Assembly: GCF_024652905.1 (NCBI RefSeq)
Contig: NZ_CP102428.1
Location: 1,190,501 to 1,254,500 of the forward strand
Source of the DNA: Pseudomonas oryzihabitans
GTDB taxonomy: Bacteria > Pseudomonadota > Gammaproteobacteria > Pseudomonadales > Pseudomonadaceae
DNA: 64,000 bases
Direction of reading: 5' to 3'
The notes beneath the pieces are model-generated. The model searched no databases. It was not told the DNA's origin and saw only the letters and a program-made list of their open reading frames with translations. Each line of letters opens with the position of its first letter. Position 1 is the first letter of the stretch. A program made the translations under genes and the position numbers. This document shows positions 44,416 through 54,782 of this stretch, in pieces.

Positions 44416-45750
44416 TCAGGAAGGGGTGTCCGGCAGGCGCACCAGCAGCCCATAGCTCAGGGCACCGGCCACCGCGACCGCGGCGGCGATGCCGAGCGCG
44501 AGGCCGAAGGAGCCGGTCTGCTGGACGATCATGCCGGTGATGACCGGGGCGAAGGCGCCGCCGAAGTAGCCACCGAAGTTCTGGATGCTGGCCAGCGAGG
44601 CCACCTGGTGCGAGGGCACGGCGACGCTCACCAGCGACCAGGTGCCGGCCACCGCCACGTTGAGGCTGAACAGCGCCAGGCTGAAGCAGAGGATGACGCT
44701 GCCGATGCCGGTCACCCCGGCGCTGCACAGGGCGAATAGCCCGGCCGCGGCCAGACCGCCGCAGATCGGCAGCTTGCGACTGAAGGCCAGGCTGCGCCCG
44801 CTGCGGGTCAGGCGATCCACCAGCAGGCCACCACCGATCACGCCACAGGCGCCGGCCAGGAACGGCAGGCTGGCGACCCAGCCGGCCTGGGACAGGGACA
44901 GGTGGTGAACCCGCTCCAGGTAGGCCGGCAGCCAGGTCAGGAACAGCGACAGCATGTAGATGATGCCCACGTAGCCGATCACCACGCCCCAGGTCAGGCG
45001 GCGGCGGAACAACCCCAGCCAGTCGGCGAAGGTCAGCCGCAGACCGGCGTCCTGGGGTGGCAGTCCGGCGTCCAGGTGTGCCCGCTCGGCGGCGTCCAGC
45101 GCTACCTGGACCCGATCGCGATAGCTCAGGTACCAGAGCGCCGCCACCAAGACGCCCAGTACGCCCATGGCGATGAACATCTGCCGCCAGCCCAGCCACA
45201 GAAGCAGGGCGGTGAGGATCGGCTGGGAGATCGCCGGCCCCAGAGAGGAGGAGAGGTTGAAGATGCCGGAGGGCAGGCCGCGCTCGCGCACGTTGAACCA
45301 CTCGCTGACCACCTTGGCGCCGGCCGGGAATTGCGGCGCCTCGCCGATGCCCAGGCCGACGCGGGCAAGGATCATCAGGTGCAGACTGCTGAGCAGCCCG
45401 AGCACGCCCTGGGCGATGGACCAGAGGCAGATGCCCAGGCCCAGGGTCAGGCGCGCGCCGAAGCGATCCAGCAGGCCGCCGATGGGCAGCTGGGCGAAGG
45501 CATAGGCCCAGGCGAAGGCCGACAGCAGCAGGCCCATCTCAGTCGGCGTGAAGCCAAGCTCGCCGCTGATGGTCTGGTTGGCGATGGCCAAGGTGCTACG
45601 GTCGAGGTAGTTGACGAAGCCGGCCAGCACCAGCAGCGCCAGGGCGACTACCTGCACCCGCTTGAGGCGGGCGCTCTTGGGAGGTAGTGGCGTCGCGGCG
45701 GGGCGCGCATCCGGTACCGGTGTCACCAGGGTATCTTGGGTCGCTTTCAT
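44416..45750 (-). CDS. MFS transporter, probable L-rhamnonate importer
   Basis: This 444-residue permease has a 30-residue cytoplasmic N-terminus and about 12 helices, with the ACS-branch motif [20 protein letters not shown] and [19 protein letters not shown]. It lies between rhmD (21-bp gap) and rhmA (20-bp gap), as RhmT does in E. coli rhamnonate clusters. A second carrier of the same superfamily lies on the other side of rhmD. Confidence 0.87.
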   Translation of the reverse strand: MKATQDTLVTPVPDARPAATPLPPKSARLKRVQVVALALLVLAGFVNYLDRSTLAIANQTISGELGFTPTEMGLLLSAFAWAYAFAQLPIGGLLDRFGARLTLGLGICLWSIAQGVLGLLSSLHLMILARVGLGIGEAPQFPAGAKVVSEWFNVRERGLPSGIFNLSSSLGPAISQPILTALLLWLGWRQMFIAMGVLGVLVAALWYLSYRDRVQVALDAAERAHLDAGLPPQDAGLRLTFADWLGLFRRRLTWGVVIGYVGIIYMLSLFLTWLPAYLERVHHLSLSQAGWVASLPFLAGACGVIGGGLLVDRLTRSGRSLAFSRKLPICGGLAAAGLFALCSAGVTGIGSVILCFSLALFSLNVAVAGTWSLVSVAVPSHQVASLASIQNFGGYFGGAFAPVITGMIVQQTGSFGLALGIAAAVAVAGALSYGLLVRLPDTPS

Positions 45751-45771
45751 CCAGCCCTCCCGGGCAACGCC

Positions 45772-46956
45772 TCAGTGGCGATAGGGTCGTTCCAGGGTGC
45801 ACTCCGGATTGAGGCGCACGCCGAAGCCGGGCCGATCCAGCGCCGAGGCGCGCATGCGGCCCCGCACCGGGACGGGTTCGTCGAGCAGCTGCGGATGGAA
45901 CATGGGCACCACCTCGTCGGCCTTGGGCGCCATCATCAGGAACTCGGCGAAGGGACTGTTGGTGCGGGTGATGACGAAGTGGTAGCTGTAGACGGAGGAG
46001 CCATGGGGCACCACCAGGGCGTTGTGGGCATCGGCCAGTGCCGAGATGCGGATCAGCTCGGTGAGGCCGCCGCACCAGCCGACGTCCGGCTGGAGGATGT
46101 CGCAGCAACCCATCTCCAGCAGCAGGCGGAAGCCCCAGCGGGTGGCCTCGTGCTCACCGGTAGTGACCAGCATGCCCTTCGGCACGTTGCGCCTGAGTTC
46201 GGCATAGCCCCAGTAGTCATCCGGCGGCAATGCCTCCTCGATCCACTTGAGGCCGAATTCATGGGCGCCCTGGGCCAGGCGGGTGGCGTAGTTCAGGTCC
46301 AGGCTCATCCAGCAGTCGAGCATCAGCCAGAAGTCGTCGCCGACCCGTTCGCGCATGGTCGCCAGGGCCTCGAGATTCTTGCGCAGGCCTTCCTCGCCCT
46401 CGGCCGGGCCATGCTGCAGAGGCAGCTTGCCGCCAATGAAGCCCATCTCCTTGGCCAGGTCCGGGCGCGCGCCGGTGGCATAGAACTGCAATTCGTCACT
46501 GACGGCGCCGCCGAGCAACTGGTGTACCGGTTCCTGGCGCAGCTTGCCGAGCAGGTCCCAGAGCGCAAGATCCACCCCGGAGATGGTGTTGAGCACGATG
46601 CCCTTGCGGCCGTAGTAGAGAGTCGAGAGGTACATCTGGTCCCAGATCTTTTCCAGGTCGGTGACCTTGGCGCCCTCCAGGAAGCGCGCCAGGTGTCGCT
46701 CGACGATGAAGGCGCCCAGCTCGCCGCCGGTGGTGACGGAGAAGCCCACGGTACCGTCACTGGCCTCGACTTCCACTACCAGGGTGCCCAGCACGTTGAT
46801 GCCGAAGCTGCGGCGGCTCTGGCGGTATTCCGGGTACTTGGCCATGGGCGTGGCGATGTGGTCGTCGATCCAGTGGCCGTCGCCCTGGTCGTGATAATCG
46901 GCGCCGCCGCCACGAAGGGTGTAGGCACGAACCTGCTTGATGGTGGGTAGGGTCAT
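45772..46956 (-). CDS. rhmD: L-rhamnonate dehydratase
   Basis: This 394-residue enolase-superfamily enzyme matches Rhm[21 protein letters not shown] near the start, [33 protein letters not shown] with the first metal ligand, [12 protein letters not shown] and the base-region [15 protein letters not shown]. It removes water from L-rhamnonate to give 2-keto-3-deoxy-L-rhamnonate for RhmA. It starts 13 bp after the upstream MFS gene. Confidence 0.93.
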   Translation of the reverse strand: MTLPTIKQVRAYTLRGGGADYHDQGDGHWIDDHIATPMAKYPEYRQSRRSFGINVLGTLVVEVEASDGTVGFSVTTGGELGAFIVERHLARFLEGAKVTDLEKIWDQMYLSTLYYGRKGIVLNTISGVDLALWDLLGKLRQEPVHQLLGGAVSDELQFYATGARPDLAKEMGFIGGKLPLQHGPAEGEEGLRKNLEALATMRERVGDDFWLMLDCWMSLDLNYATRLAQGAHEFGLKWIEEALPPDDYWGYAELRRNVPKGMLVTTGEHEATRWGFRLLLEMGCCDILQPDVGWCGGLTELIRISALADAHNALVVPHGSSVYSYHFVITRTNSPFAEFLMMAPKADEVVPMFHPQLLDEPVPVRGRMRASALDRPGFGVRLNPECTLERPYRH

Positions 46957-46969
46957 GGAAAGGGCTCCC

Positions 46970-48268
46970 TTAGTGACTGGGCGTGAGCTGGGCTTGGGGA
47001 TCGACCTGGCGACGCTGGCGCAGGCCGAGAATCAGGGCGGCCGCCACCAGGGTGGTCCCGGCGAGCAGATAGAGGCCGGCGCCGGGGTGGGCGAAGGTCA
47101 CCTCGGCCCAGCGCTTGGCCAGGGGCGCGATGAAGCCGCCGATGGCGCCGCAGGTGTTGATCAGGGCGATGCCGCCGGCCGCGGCGCTGCCGCGCAACTG
47201 GTCGGACGGAAAGGTCCAGAACAGCGGCTGCACGGCGATGAAGCCGGCGGCGGCGAAGCACAGGGCGATCAGCGCATAGAGCGGCGAGAAGGTCACCGAG
47301 GCGGCGATGCCCAGCCCGGAAATGGCCAGGGTGGCGGCCGCGGTGCGGCGGCGTTCGCCGGTACGATCCGACCAACTGGGGATCAGCCAGGCGGCGAGCA
47401 GGGCGCAGACCCAGGGAATCGCCGAGACCAGGCCGACCAGCAAACCGACCTTCTGCCCCAGCAGGCCGGCCACCTGGGTCGGCAGGTAGAAGACCACGCC
47501 ATAGACGCTGGCCTGGATAAGCAGGTAGATACTGCACAGCAGGAGGATGCGCGGCTGACCGAGCAGACGCAGCAGCCCGCCGTGATGGGGCTTGGCGGCG
47601 TCCTCGGCATCCAGCGCTTCTTGCAGCGCCTGCTTTTCCGCATCGCTCAGCCAGCGCGCATCGCGCGGCCGGTTGTCCAGGTAGAACCAGGCCCAGACCC
47701 CCACCAGGCTGGCCAGCACCCCTTCCACCAGGAACATCCATTGCCAGCCGTGCAGGCCGCCGAAGCCGTCGAATTCCAGCAGCAGCCCCGACAACGGGCT
47801 GCCGAAGATGAAGGCCAGGGGCGCGCCGAAATAGAAGAAACCCAGCGCCCGGGCGCGATAGCGCGAGGGAAACCAGTAGGTGAGGTAGAGGATGACCCCG
47901 GGAAAGAAGCCGGCTTCGGCTACCCCGAGCAGGAAGCGCAGCACATAGAAGGATGTCGCCGTGTGGGCGAACATCATGGCGGCGGAGATCAGGCCCCAGC
48001 TGACCATGATCCGGCACATCCACAGCCGGGCGCCGACGCGGTGCATGATCAGATTGCTGGGAATCTCGAGAAAGGCGTAGCCGACGAAGAAGACCCCGGC
48101 GCCAAAGGCGAAGGCCGCGTCTGAGATGCCGGTATCGGCCTGGAAGGCGACCTTGGCGAAGCCTACGTTGGCCCGGTCGAGAAAGGCCATGACGTACATC
48201 AGCAGCAGGAAGGGCAGCAGGCGCCGGGTGACCTTGGCGACCAGCCCCGGTGACAGGGTGGTGTGCAT
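46970..48268 (-). CDS. MFS transporter, anion:cation symporter type
   Basis: This 432-residue permease has the ACS signature [40 protein letters not shown] and [20 protein letters not shown]. It heads the rhamnonate operon and faces the divergent LysR gene across 178 bp with a strong palindrome. ATG at 48268 gives a normal N-terminus. Having two ACS carriers in one operon is unusual; they may import different sugar acids. Confidence 0.88.
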   Translation of the reverse strand: MHTTLSPGLVAKVTRRLLPFLLLMYVMAFLDRANVGFAKVAFQADTGISDAAFAFGAGVFFVGYAFLEIPSNLIMHRVGARLWMCRIMVSWGLISAAMMFAHTATSFYVLRFLLGVAEAGFFPGVILYLTYWFPSRYRARALGFFYFGAPLAFIFGSPLSGLLLEFDGFGGLHGWQWMFLVEGVLASLVGVWAWFYLDNRPRDARWLSDAEKQALQEALDAEDAAKPHHGGLLRLLGQPRILLLCSIYLLIQASVYGVVFYLPTQVAGLLGQKVGLLVGLVSAIPWVCALLAAWLIPSWSDRTGERRRTAAATLAISGLGIAASVTFSPLYALIALCFAAAGFIAVQPLFWTFPSDQLRGSAAAGGIALINTCGAIGGFIAPLAKRWAEVTFAHPGAGLYLLAGTTLVAAALILGLRQRRQVDPQAQLTPSH

Positions 48269-48351
48269 GGCGATCTCTCTTGTTGTTGTGATTCGGCCAC
48301 GGCTCAAGGTAGTCGCAGTCGCAATGCCTGGATAATCGCTTTTTGTTTAGG

Positions 48352-48374
48352 ACCGATACCCTTAAGGTATCGGT
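48352..48374. promoter_or_regulatory. candidate LysR operator, rhamnonate operon
   Basis: ACCGATACC and GGTATCGGT are perfect 9-bp arms around CTTAA. The centre reads ATACCCTTAAGGTAT, the ATAC-N7-GTAT form known for LysR proteins such as BenM. It lies 84 bp before the MFS start and 73 bp before the LysR start. Confidence 0.65.
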
Positions 48375-48446
48375 ATGCCTCACCCGCCTGGCCAGAGCCG
48401 TTGAGCCCGGCTGGACGCCTCCGCTCGCGCCTCCAGGATGCTGCCG

Positions 48447-49394
48447 ATGAACGCTTCCCCCCATGCCCGTGCGCTGTTCGGCCGGCTGCGCTACAAGCAC
48501 CTGCTGATGCTGGTGACCCTGGCCGGGACCCGCAATCTGCACCGTGCTGCCGAAGCCCTGCACATGTCGCAGCCGGCCACCACGCGCATGCTGCAGGACG
48601 TGGAGGAGGCCTTTGGCTGCGTGCTGTTCGAGCGTCAGGCGCGCGGGTTGCAAGCGACCGCGCTGGGAGAAGAGGTCCTCGACTTCGCCAGGCGCGCCCT
48701 CAACGGTCTGGATCGTTGCGCCGAAGATCTCAATGCGCGACGCGCCGGGGGGTACGGGCATCTCGCAATCGGCGCCATCATGGGTGCCTTGCCCGACCTC
48801 GTGGTGCGGGCCATCGCCGAAAGCAAGGCGCGCCAGCCGGGCCTGCAGCTACGCATCCTAGGCGACACCAGCGATCAGCTCACCGAATTGCTCGAGCAGG
48901 AACGGATCGACGTGGCCATCGCCCGGTTCACCCAGCCGGCGGACCGCGGGCGTTTCGTCTTCGAGCCGCTGGGCAACGAGCATCTGGCCGTAGTGGTGCG
49001 TACCGGACATCCGCTGACCGGTCGCATCACGCCCGATCTGGCGGAACTGGTGGCGGACTGGCCGTGGATCCTGCAACCCGAGGCCAGTCCGGCACGGGTG
49101 GCGCTGGAAGCGGCTTTCGCCCGCCGTCAGCTGCCGCCCCCCGCAGACGTCATCGAATGCGGCTCGGTGTTCGCCATGCTGCAACTGGTGCAGATCACCG
49201 ACGCCATCCTGGTATTAACCGAGGCGGTGGTGCGCGATCACCTGCGTACCGGGCTGATGGTCTCGCTCGACCTGGAAATCACCGAACCCCTGACGCCCTT
49301 CGGTATCCTGCTGCGCACGGGGCAGGTACCCAGCGCGGCCCTGGAAGGATTTCTCGGCCTGCTCAGGCAGCAGGCCGCTGGCGCCACGGCCTGA
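48447..49394 (+). CDS. LysR-family regulator, divergent from the rhamnonate operon
   Basis: This 315-residue LysR protein has its helix-turn-helix in NLHRAAEALHMSQPATTRML and a substrate-binding domain (LAIGAIMGALPDLVVRAIAE, FGILLRTGQVPSAALEGFLG). The style resembles the GbpR/galactose-binding regulator group. ATG at 48447 has AGGA eight bases upstream; an ATG at 48438 would add 3 residues without a binding site. It is divergent from the MFS gene that leads the rhamnonate operon, so it probably controls that operon. Confidence 0.86.
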   Translation: MNASPHARALFGRLRYKHLLMLVTLAGTRNLHRAAEALHMSQPATTRMLQDVEEAFGCVLFERQARGLQATALGEEVLDFARRALNGLDRCAEDLNARRAGGYGHLAIGAIMGALPDLVVRAIAESKARQPGLQLRILGDTSDQLTELLEQERIDVAIARFTQPADRGRFVFEPLGNEHLAVVVRTGHPLTGRITPDLAELVADWPWILQPEASPARVALEAAFARRQLPPPADVIECGSVFAMLQLVQITDAILVLTEAVVRDHLRTGLMVSLDLEITEPLTPFGILLRTGQVPSAALEGFLGLLRQQAAGATA

Positions 49395-49559
49395 ACGAGA
49401 CGAGGGCTTTCGCCGCCGCCGGTGCACGGCGAGAAATATTTTCTCTACGCCTGTTGTTTCTTCCCTGATAAATCAGTATCTTAGCCGCCGCTGGTGCAGA
49501 GAACCCCCGCTGAACAGGTTCTCGGCAACTGCCAGCCGGATGCCGCAAGGCTTCCATGC

Positions 49560-49636
49560 GCAGCGGTAGTTCAGTCGGTTAGAATACCGGCCTGTCACGC
49601 CGGGGGTCGCGGGTTCGAGTCCCGTCCGCTGCGCCA
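49560..49636 (+). tRNA. tRNA-Asp (anticodon GTC)
   Basis: This 77-base gene folds as a cloverleaf: acceptor stem GCAGCGG/CCGCTGC, D-loop AGTTCAGTCGGTTAGAA, anticodon loop CTGTCAC with GTC, T-arm GCGGGTTCGAGTCCCGT, discriminator G and encoded CCA at 49634-49636. A rho-independent terminator follows about 40 bases later. Confidence 0.97.
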
Positions 49637-49675
49637 TATACCACCCATGAGCTCTGCCTCGCGGGTATCGAAAGA

Positions 49676-49700
49676 AGCGGCCCTTGTGGCCGCTTTTTTT
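49676..49700 (+). terminator. rho-independent terminator after tRNA-Asp
   Basis: AGCGGCC and GGCCGCT form a 7-bp stem around CTTGT and are followed by a run of seven T. It ends the tRNA-Asp transcript. Confidence 0.9.
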
Positions 49701-49791
49701 CGTCCGGTACTTTTGTCGCCAAGTCTTGCTGCCTGGAAACCCCAACGCCTCGGTAGCCTCCAATGGCTATTGTCGGTTTACGGGAGTGGCC

Positions 49792-50367
49792 ATGAAGATC
49801 GCCTGTCTGGGTTGGGGTTCGTTGATCTGGAAGGCGGCGGAATTGCCGGTCGCCTCGGACTGGTTCGCCGAGGGCCCCCTGTTGCCCATCGAATTCGCAC
49901 GAGAGGGTGACAGCGGCGAATTGGCCACGGTGCTTTGCGAAGGTGTGGCCGAGGTCCAGGTACTCTGGGCCTTTCTTGCGGTCGACACCCTGGAAGCGGC
50001 CCGCGAAGCCCTGCGCGAGCGCGAAGGCGTTCCAGTCGAGCAGCCCGCGTGCATTGGCAGCTGGCCAAGCGGTCCGCAATCGCCATTCCAGCAACGAATC
50101 GCAGCGTGGGCAGGCGAGCAGGGGCTCGATGCGGTGGTCTGGACTGCCTTGCCGCCGCGCAGCGGTGGCCTCAATCAGCGCATGCCCAGCGTGGAAGAGG
50201 CGCTCGACTACCTGCGTAAACTCGACCTTGAGCGCCAGGCTCACGCGCGGGACTATATTCGCCGAACGCCGGTGGCCATAGATACTGAATACCGGCGGGT
50301 AATAGCCCATACCTTCAATTGGCAACCCGCGCCTGAAGCGCAGCTGGATCTGGATGCGTCCGCCTGA
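49792..50367 (+). CDS. hypothetical protein, GGCT-like N-terminus
   Basis: This 191-residue protein is not one I can name. It starts MKIACLGWGSLIWKAAELPV. The GWGSLIW pattern resembles the YGSL loop of gamma-glutamylcyclotransferase-like folds. The rest contains LLPIEFAREGDSGELATVLC, VVWTALPPRSGG and a C-terminal helix VEEALDYLRKLDLERQAHAR. A composition like its neighbours and a start right after GGGAGTGG support a real gene. It lies alone between tRNA-Asp and mvaT. Confidence 0.72.
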   Translation: MKIACLGWGSLIWKAAELPVASDWFAEGPLLPIEFAREGDSGELATVLCEGVAEVQVLWAFLAVDTLEAAREALREREGVPVEQPACIGSWPSGPQSPFQQRIAAWAGEQGLDAVVWTALPPRSGGLNQRMPSVEEALDYLRKLDLERQAHARDYIRRTPVAIDTEYRRVIAHTFNWQPAPEAQLDLDASA

Positions 50368-50729
50368 GGTCCATTCCAGCGCGTTTCTCCAACGCTTTTT
50401 CAAAGGAACTGATCGCGGTTCAACCAAGTTCTCATCGATTATGCAAGTTAGGATTGGAACTTTTAATCGGCCGGTCTTCCTTGCGCTATAGCCTGCAACT
50501 ACCTGCTTCACCGGAAACTTTGAGTATTGGCGTCTGCCAGCGTCGATTCATCGGCTTGGCTTAACCTTTTCTTAACGTTCAAACTTGCCATCGCGCATAA
50601 TGCCCCCTATTTTACAAAAAGGTTATTTGCCACTGGCAACCGTGACATCAATCCTTTATCTTCGCGTTCAAGTTTCGCCCGCGGGCGAAATCCTACATTC
50701 CCTTTTTCATGTTGTTGTCAGGAGCGTCC
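50368..50729. other. AT-rich upstream region of mvaT
   Basis: These 362 bases hold no gene that I can support. The second half is clearly AT-rich for this genome (for example CTTAACCTTTTCTTAACG), as expected for a strong, curved or self-bound promoter of a nucleoid protein. The ribosome binding site AGGAG lies just before the mvaT start. Confidence 0.6.
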
Positions 50730-51104
50730 ATGTCCCGTCTCGCCGAATTCCGTGCTGCCGAAGAACAACTTCGTGCTCAGCTGCAATTGCTCGAAGACCT
50801 CAAGCAGGACAGTTCCCTGCAGAAGGAAATCGAATTCGAAAGCAAGCTGCAGGAGTTGATGGACGAATACCAGATGAACCTGGGCGATATCATCGGCATC
50901 CTGGATCCGAACGCCGCCCCCAAGCACAAGGCCCAGACGCCGCATCCGGAAAAGCCGGTTGGCAAGCGTCGCCCACGCAGCACCAAGCGTTATCAGCACC
51001 CCAAGACCGGCGAGATCATCGAGACCAAGGGCGGCAACCACAAAGTGCTCAAGGCTTGGAAAGCCGAACACGGCGCCGATACCGTGGAAGGCTGGTTGCA
51101 GTAA
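50730..51104 (+). CDS. mvaT: H-NS-like nucleoid protein MvaT
   Basis: This 124-residue protein matches MvaT of Pseudomonas in length and sequence. It has an N-terminal coiled coil (RLAEFRAAEEQLRAQLQLLE and onward to residue 60) for oligomerisation. A linker rich in Pro/Lys follows, then a C-terminal DNA-binding domain RYQHPKTGEIIETKGGNHKV, with the loop that enters the minor groove of AT-rich DNA. It silences AT-rich and transferred genes. ATG at 50730 follows AGGAG; the longer frame to 50709 has no such site. Confidence 0.95.
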   Translation: MSRLAEFRAAEEQLRAQLQLLEDLKQDSSLQKEIEFESKLQELMDEYQMNLGDIIGILDPNAAPKHKAQTPHPEKPVGKRRPRSTKRYQHPKTGEIIETKGGNHKVLKAWKAEHGADTVEGWLQ

Positions 51105-51120
51105 GGCGTTACCCGGGTTT

Positions 51121-51154
51121 CGGTCGGTGCCGTGCAAGACGTGTCTACCGACCG
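51121..51154 (+). terminator. hairpin after mvaT
   Basis: CGGTCGGT and ACCGACCG form an 8-bp perfect stem with an 18-base loop, 16 bases after the mvaT stop; GGAATCTTTC follows. It is a plausible terminator although the T-run is short. Confidence 0.55.
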
Positions 51155-51403
51155 GAATCTTTCTACCGCTAGAGCCGCCTGAGCACGTTCCGCAATTCCG
51201 CCAGCATCAGACCGCCAATATCGGGCGATTGTCGTCCATGCGCATCTTGGTCGCCGATTCCGGTCATATTCATCATATCTTCAATGCTTCTACGCCGGGG
51301 TTGGAAGGCCATGCCGGTCGCGCTTTTGCAGGCGCTTCGGAAAGTGAAGACTGGGCGGGCAGGTGCTTTTCTTAATGGACGAATCCTATCCAGCCTAGGC
51401 GGA

Positions 51404-52093
51404 CTAACCGTCGTGACGCAGGCGATAGCCCACACCGGGCTCCGTCACGATATAACGCGGGGCGACCGGATCGTCTGCCAACTTCTGTCGGAGATGGCCG
51501 ATCACGATGCGCAAATAATGACTGTCCTGCGCATGGGTCGGGCCCCAGATATCGATCAGCAACTGGCGCTGAGTTACTACGCGTCCTGGATAGTGGGCGA
51601 GGGCGGCCAGCACGGCGTATTCCTTGCGCGTCAGAGCGATCTCGCTCGCGGCCAGAGTGACCCGGCGATAGGCGAAATCCACTCTCAAGTCACCCACGTC
51701 CAAGGCCGCGATCTGCGGGGTCGCCGTGGTCGGGCTCTGGCGGAGCAGGGCGCGACTGCGCGCCAGGAATTCCTGGATACCGAAGGGCTTGGTCACATAG
51801 TCGTTGGCGCCTGCATCCAGGGCGCGGACCTTCTCGCGCTCGTCCGCCCGTACCGATAGCACCAGCACCGGCACCGCGGACCATTCGCGCAATTCGACCA
51901 GCACGTCCTGGCCGTCGCGATCGGGCAGGCCCAGGTCGAGGATGACCAGATCCGGCTGGCCCAGCGCCGCCTGGGCGAGGCCCTCGGTGCCGGTGGCGGC
52001 TTCACTGACCTGATAGCCCCGGGCCGCGAGGCTGATGCGCAGGAATTTGCGGATCTGGGGTTCGTCGTCGATGACGAGGACGTGAGCGGGCAT
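51404..52093 (-). CDS. kdpE: two-component response regulator KdpE
   Basis: This 229-residue OmpR-type regulator has a receiver domain with Asp9-Asp10, phospho-acceptor Asp53 (VILDLGLPDRDG) and Lys in DYVTKPFG. Its winged-helix DNA-binding domain contains LTRKEYAVLAALAHYPGRVV, SHYLRIVIGHLRQKL and the final GVGYRLR. ATG at 52093 starts directly before the receiver strand. It follows kdpD by 61 bp and activates kdpFABC when potassium or turgor is low. Confidence 0.95.
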   Translation of the reverse strand: MPAHVLVIDDEPQIRKFLRISLAARGYQVSEAATGTEGLAQAALGQPDLVILDLGLPDRDGQDVLVELREWSAVPVLVLSVRADEREKVRALDAGANDYVTKPFGIQEFLARSRALLRQSPTTATPQIAALDVGDLRVDFAYRRVTLAASEIALTRKEYAVLAALAHYPGRVVTQRQLLIDIWGPTHAQDSHYLRIVIGHLRQKLADDPVAPRYIVTEPGVGYRLRHDG

Positions 52094-52154
52094 CTGGGGC
52101 TTTCCAGGCAAGAGGGCATCATCATAGCGTCTGGTACTGCAGGGATACGCAGCC

Positions 52155-54782
52155 TTATTCCGCAGGTGGCGCCGCCGGTAGCGGCAGGTGCATCCGCAGC
52201 GTGGTGCCACGACCGTCCAGGCCGTCTTCCACGCTGACCCGCCCGCCATGGGCGCCCACCATGCCCTGGCAGATCGCCAGGCCCAGGCCGGTGCCCTGGC
52301 CGCCCCGGTCACCCCGCGCGGCGGTATAGAACATGTCGAAGATCCGTGGGCGCTCTTCCGGCGGGATGCCCGGGCCTTCGTCGGCTACGGCGATCTGCAG
52401 TTCACCTCCCTGGCGTAGCAGGCTGATCTCCAGCCGGCCACCGGGTACGGAAAAGCGGATGGCGTTCTCCAGCACATTGACCAGCGCCTGTTCGATCAGC
52501 GCCGGATGAACCCAGAGCAGTGGCAGACCCGCCTCGATCCGGGTGGCTACCTGCAATCCGCTCAGCAGCGGCTGCAGGCGCTGCAGGGCGCTGGCGAGGA
52601 TGTCGCCGGGGTCGACCCAGTCCCGTGCCAGCTGCAAGCTGCCGTGGCCGAGGCGGGTCATGTCCAGCAGATTCTGGATATAGCGATCGAGGCGTTCGGC
52701 CTCCTGGCGGGTGGCTTCCAGCAGTTCCTGTCGATCGCTGGCGGGAATGGCGTCCCCGAGGGTGGCCAAGGCGTCGATGGAGCCGCGCATCACCGTCAGC
52801 GGCGTGCGCAGGTCATGGGACACCGAGGCGAGCAGGGCGCTGCGCAGCTGTTCGGTCTCGCCGTGCAGGCGGGCGGCCTCCAGATCCTCGCTGAGGCGGA
52901 CCCGTGCCAGGGCCTGGCCCAGGGGCTGCGCCAGGCTGGCCAGCTGGCGACGCTCCGCGTGGTCCAGGGGTTGGGCGTTGTCTCGTCGCACGCCCAGCAC
53001 AGCCAAGCTGCCGCTCTCACTCAGCAGCGGCCACCACCACCAGCCGCCGGAGGGCAGGGTGTCGGTGCCGCGACCGGCCGGCTTTTCCTGCTTCCAGGCC
53101 CATTCGGCGGCGATGCGCTCGTTGTTGGCCAGGGTCAGATCGCCCGGTTGGGTCACCAACTGCCCGGCCTTTTCCGGCAGCAGCAGGCAGACGTGGCGAG
53201 TCGCGTCGCCCAATTGCTTGAGCGTGACACTGACCACCGCCTGGCGATCGCTGGCGGCGCTCAGCTGACGGGTGAAATCCAGTAGCGCCAGCGTCTCGCG
53301 CTGGGTCAGGCGTAGCGCCTGCAACTGGCGCCGCTGGCGAGCGGCCAGATCCCCGGTGAGCAGCGCCATCAGCAGGAAGAAGGCCAGGGTGAGGACATCC
53401 TGCTCGCGGTTGATGGTCAGCGAGAAGGCCGGCGGAATGAACAGGAAATCGTAGGCGAGAAAGCCCAGCAGGGCGCAGAACAGCGCCGGGCCGCGACTGC
53501 TGCGTACCGCCACCAGCAGGACGGCGGCAAGAAAGATCAGCGAGATATTGGGCAGTTCCAGCAGCCCGGACAGGCCTTCGGCGATGGCCGCGGCTACCGT
53601 GGTCGCCAGGATCGCGGCGCCATAGGGGCCGGGTTTGATCGCCCGCCGCGGGCGGGCGGCGGCCGGGGCGTCGCGATCCAGATCGAGGATGGCGATCTCC
53701 AGTCCCTGGGCCAGGCGCAACAGACGACTGGCCAGGCGACGCCGCAGGCTGAAACCGCGCGGCCGGCCGCGGCCGATCAGCAGCACGCTGGCGCGCTGGT
53801 CGCGGGCATGGCGGACCAGGGCGCGGGCCGGATCGCTGTCTCTCAGGGTCAGCACCTCGCCGCCCAGGCGTTCGGCCAGGCGCTGGCTAGCCTGGAGGTT
53901 GGCGCGGGCGGCGTCGTCCAGCGGCTGGCCGGTGTCGACGTGGATCAGGGTCCAGGGTAGGTGGCGCTGGTCGGCGAGGCGGCTGGCATGGCGCACCAGG
54001 CGCTCCGCGGAAGGCGCGGTGCCAGCGCCGACGATCAGGCGACCCAGCAGCGGTGGCGCGGCCTGGCCCTGCTGGCGGTATCTCAGGGCGAGCGCCGAAT
54101 CCACCTGGGCCGCGGCGGTACGCATGGCCAGTTCGCGCAGGGCGGTCAGATTGGTCTGGCTGAAAAAGGCATCGATGGCCGCGCGCGCCTGCTCGGGCAC
54201 ATAGACCTTGCCCTCGCGCAGCCGCTCCAGCAACTCCCGGGGTGGCAGGTCGATGAGCACCAGGTCATCGGCGTCGAGCAGCACCTGGTCCGGCACCGTC
54301 TCGCGCACCTGGACGCCGGTGATGTCGCGCACCTCGTCATTGAGGCTTTCCAGGTGCTGGACATTGACCGTGGTGTAGACGTTGAGGCCGGCGGCGAGCA
54401 GGTCTTCGACGTCCTGCCAGCGCTTGGCATGGCGACTGCCGGGGGCGTTGCTGTGGGCCAGTTCGTCGACCAGCACCAGCTCCGGCGGATCGGCCAGCAG
54501 GCCTTCCAGATCCAGTTCGGTCAGCTTGAGGCCGCGATGCTCGACCCGCCGCAGCGGTTGCTGGGGCAGGCCGGCGAGGAGGGCGGCGGTCTCCCGCCGC
54601 CCATGGGTTTCAACGATCCCGGCGCGCACCCGGCGGCCCTGGCGCAGCGCGGTCTGGGCCGCCTGCAGCATGGCGTAGGTCTTGCCCACGCCGGGCGCCG
54701 CCCCCAGGAAGACCTTGAGGCGGCCACGGCCTTCGCGGTGTTCGGCGAGCAGCGCCTCGGCGCGCCCGGTGCTGTCGGTCAT
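52155..54782 (-). CDS. kdpD: sensor histidine kinase KdpD
   Basis: This 875-residue kinase has the full KdpD layout. An N-terminal KdpD domain carries the Walker [14 protein letters not shown], a USP-like domain follows (about residues 250-370), and then come four close transmembrane helices around 400-480. After these are a GAF-like part, the phospho-acceptor His in [15 protein letters not shown] and an ATPase domain with [12 protein letters not shown] and [13 protein letters not shown]. It senses potassium and turgor and phosphorylates KdpE. The start overlaps the kdpC stop as ATGA. Confidence 0.95.
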   Translation of the reverse strand: MTDSTGRAEALLAEHREGRGRLKVFLGAAPGVGKTYAMLQAAQTALRQGRRVRAGIVETHGRRETAALLAGLPQQPLRRVEHRGLKLTELDLEGLLADPPELVLVDELAHSNAPGSRHAKRWQDVEDLLAAGLNVYTTVNVQHLESLNDEVRDITGVQVRETVPDQVLLDADDLVLIDLPPRELLERLREGKVYVPEQARAAIDAFFSQTNLTALRELAMRTAAAQVDSALALRYRQQGQAAPPLLGRLIVGAGTAPSAERLVRHASRLADQRHLPWTLIHVDTGQPLDDAARANLQASQRLAERLGGEVLTLRDSDPARALVRHARDQRASVLLIGRGRPRGFSLRRRLASRLLRLAQGLEIAILDLDRDAPAAARPRRAIKPGPYGAAILATTVAAAIAEGLSGLLELPNISLIFLAAVLLVAVRSSRGPALFCALLGFLAYDFLFIPPAFSLTINREQDVLTLAFFLLMALLTGDLAARQRRQLQALRLTQRETLALLDFTRQLSAASDRQAVVSVTLKQLGDATRHVCLLLPEKAGQLVTQPGDLTLANNERIAAEWAWKQEKPAGRGTDTLPSGGWWWWPLLSESGSLAVLGVRRDNAQPLDHAERRQLASLAQPLGQALARVRLSEDLEAARLHGETEQLRSALLASVSHDLRTPLTVMRGSIDALATLGDAIPASDRQELLEATRQEAERLDRYIQNLLDMTRLGHGSLQLARDWVDPGDILASALQRLQPLLSGLQVATRIEAGLPLLWVHPALIEQALVNVLENAIRFSVPGGRLEISLLRQGGELQIAVADEGPGIPPEERPRIFDMFYTAARGDRGGQGTGLGLAICQGMVGAHGGRVSVEDGLDGRGTTLRMHLPLPAAPPAE

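Noticed and set aside
49500-49800. tRNA-Asp as an integration site for a genomic island
   Set aside because: No integrase, no repeat of the tRNA 3' end and no change in composition follows; the next genes are a lone unknown and mvaT.
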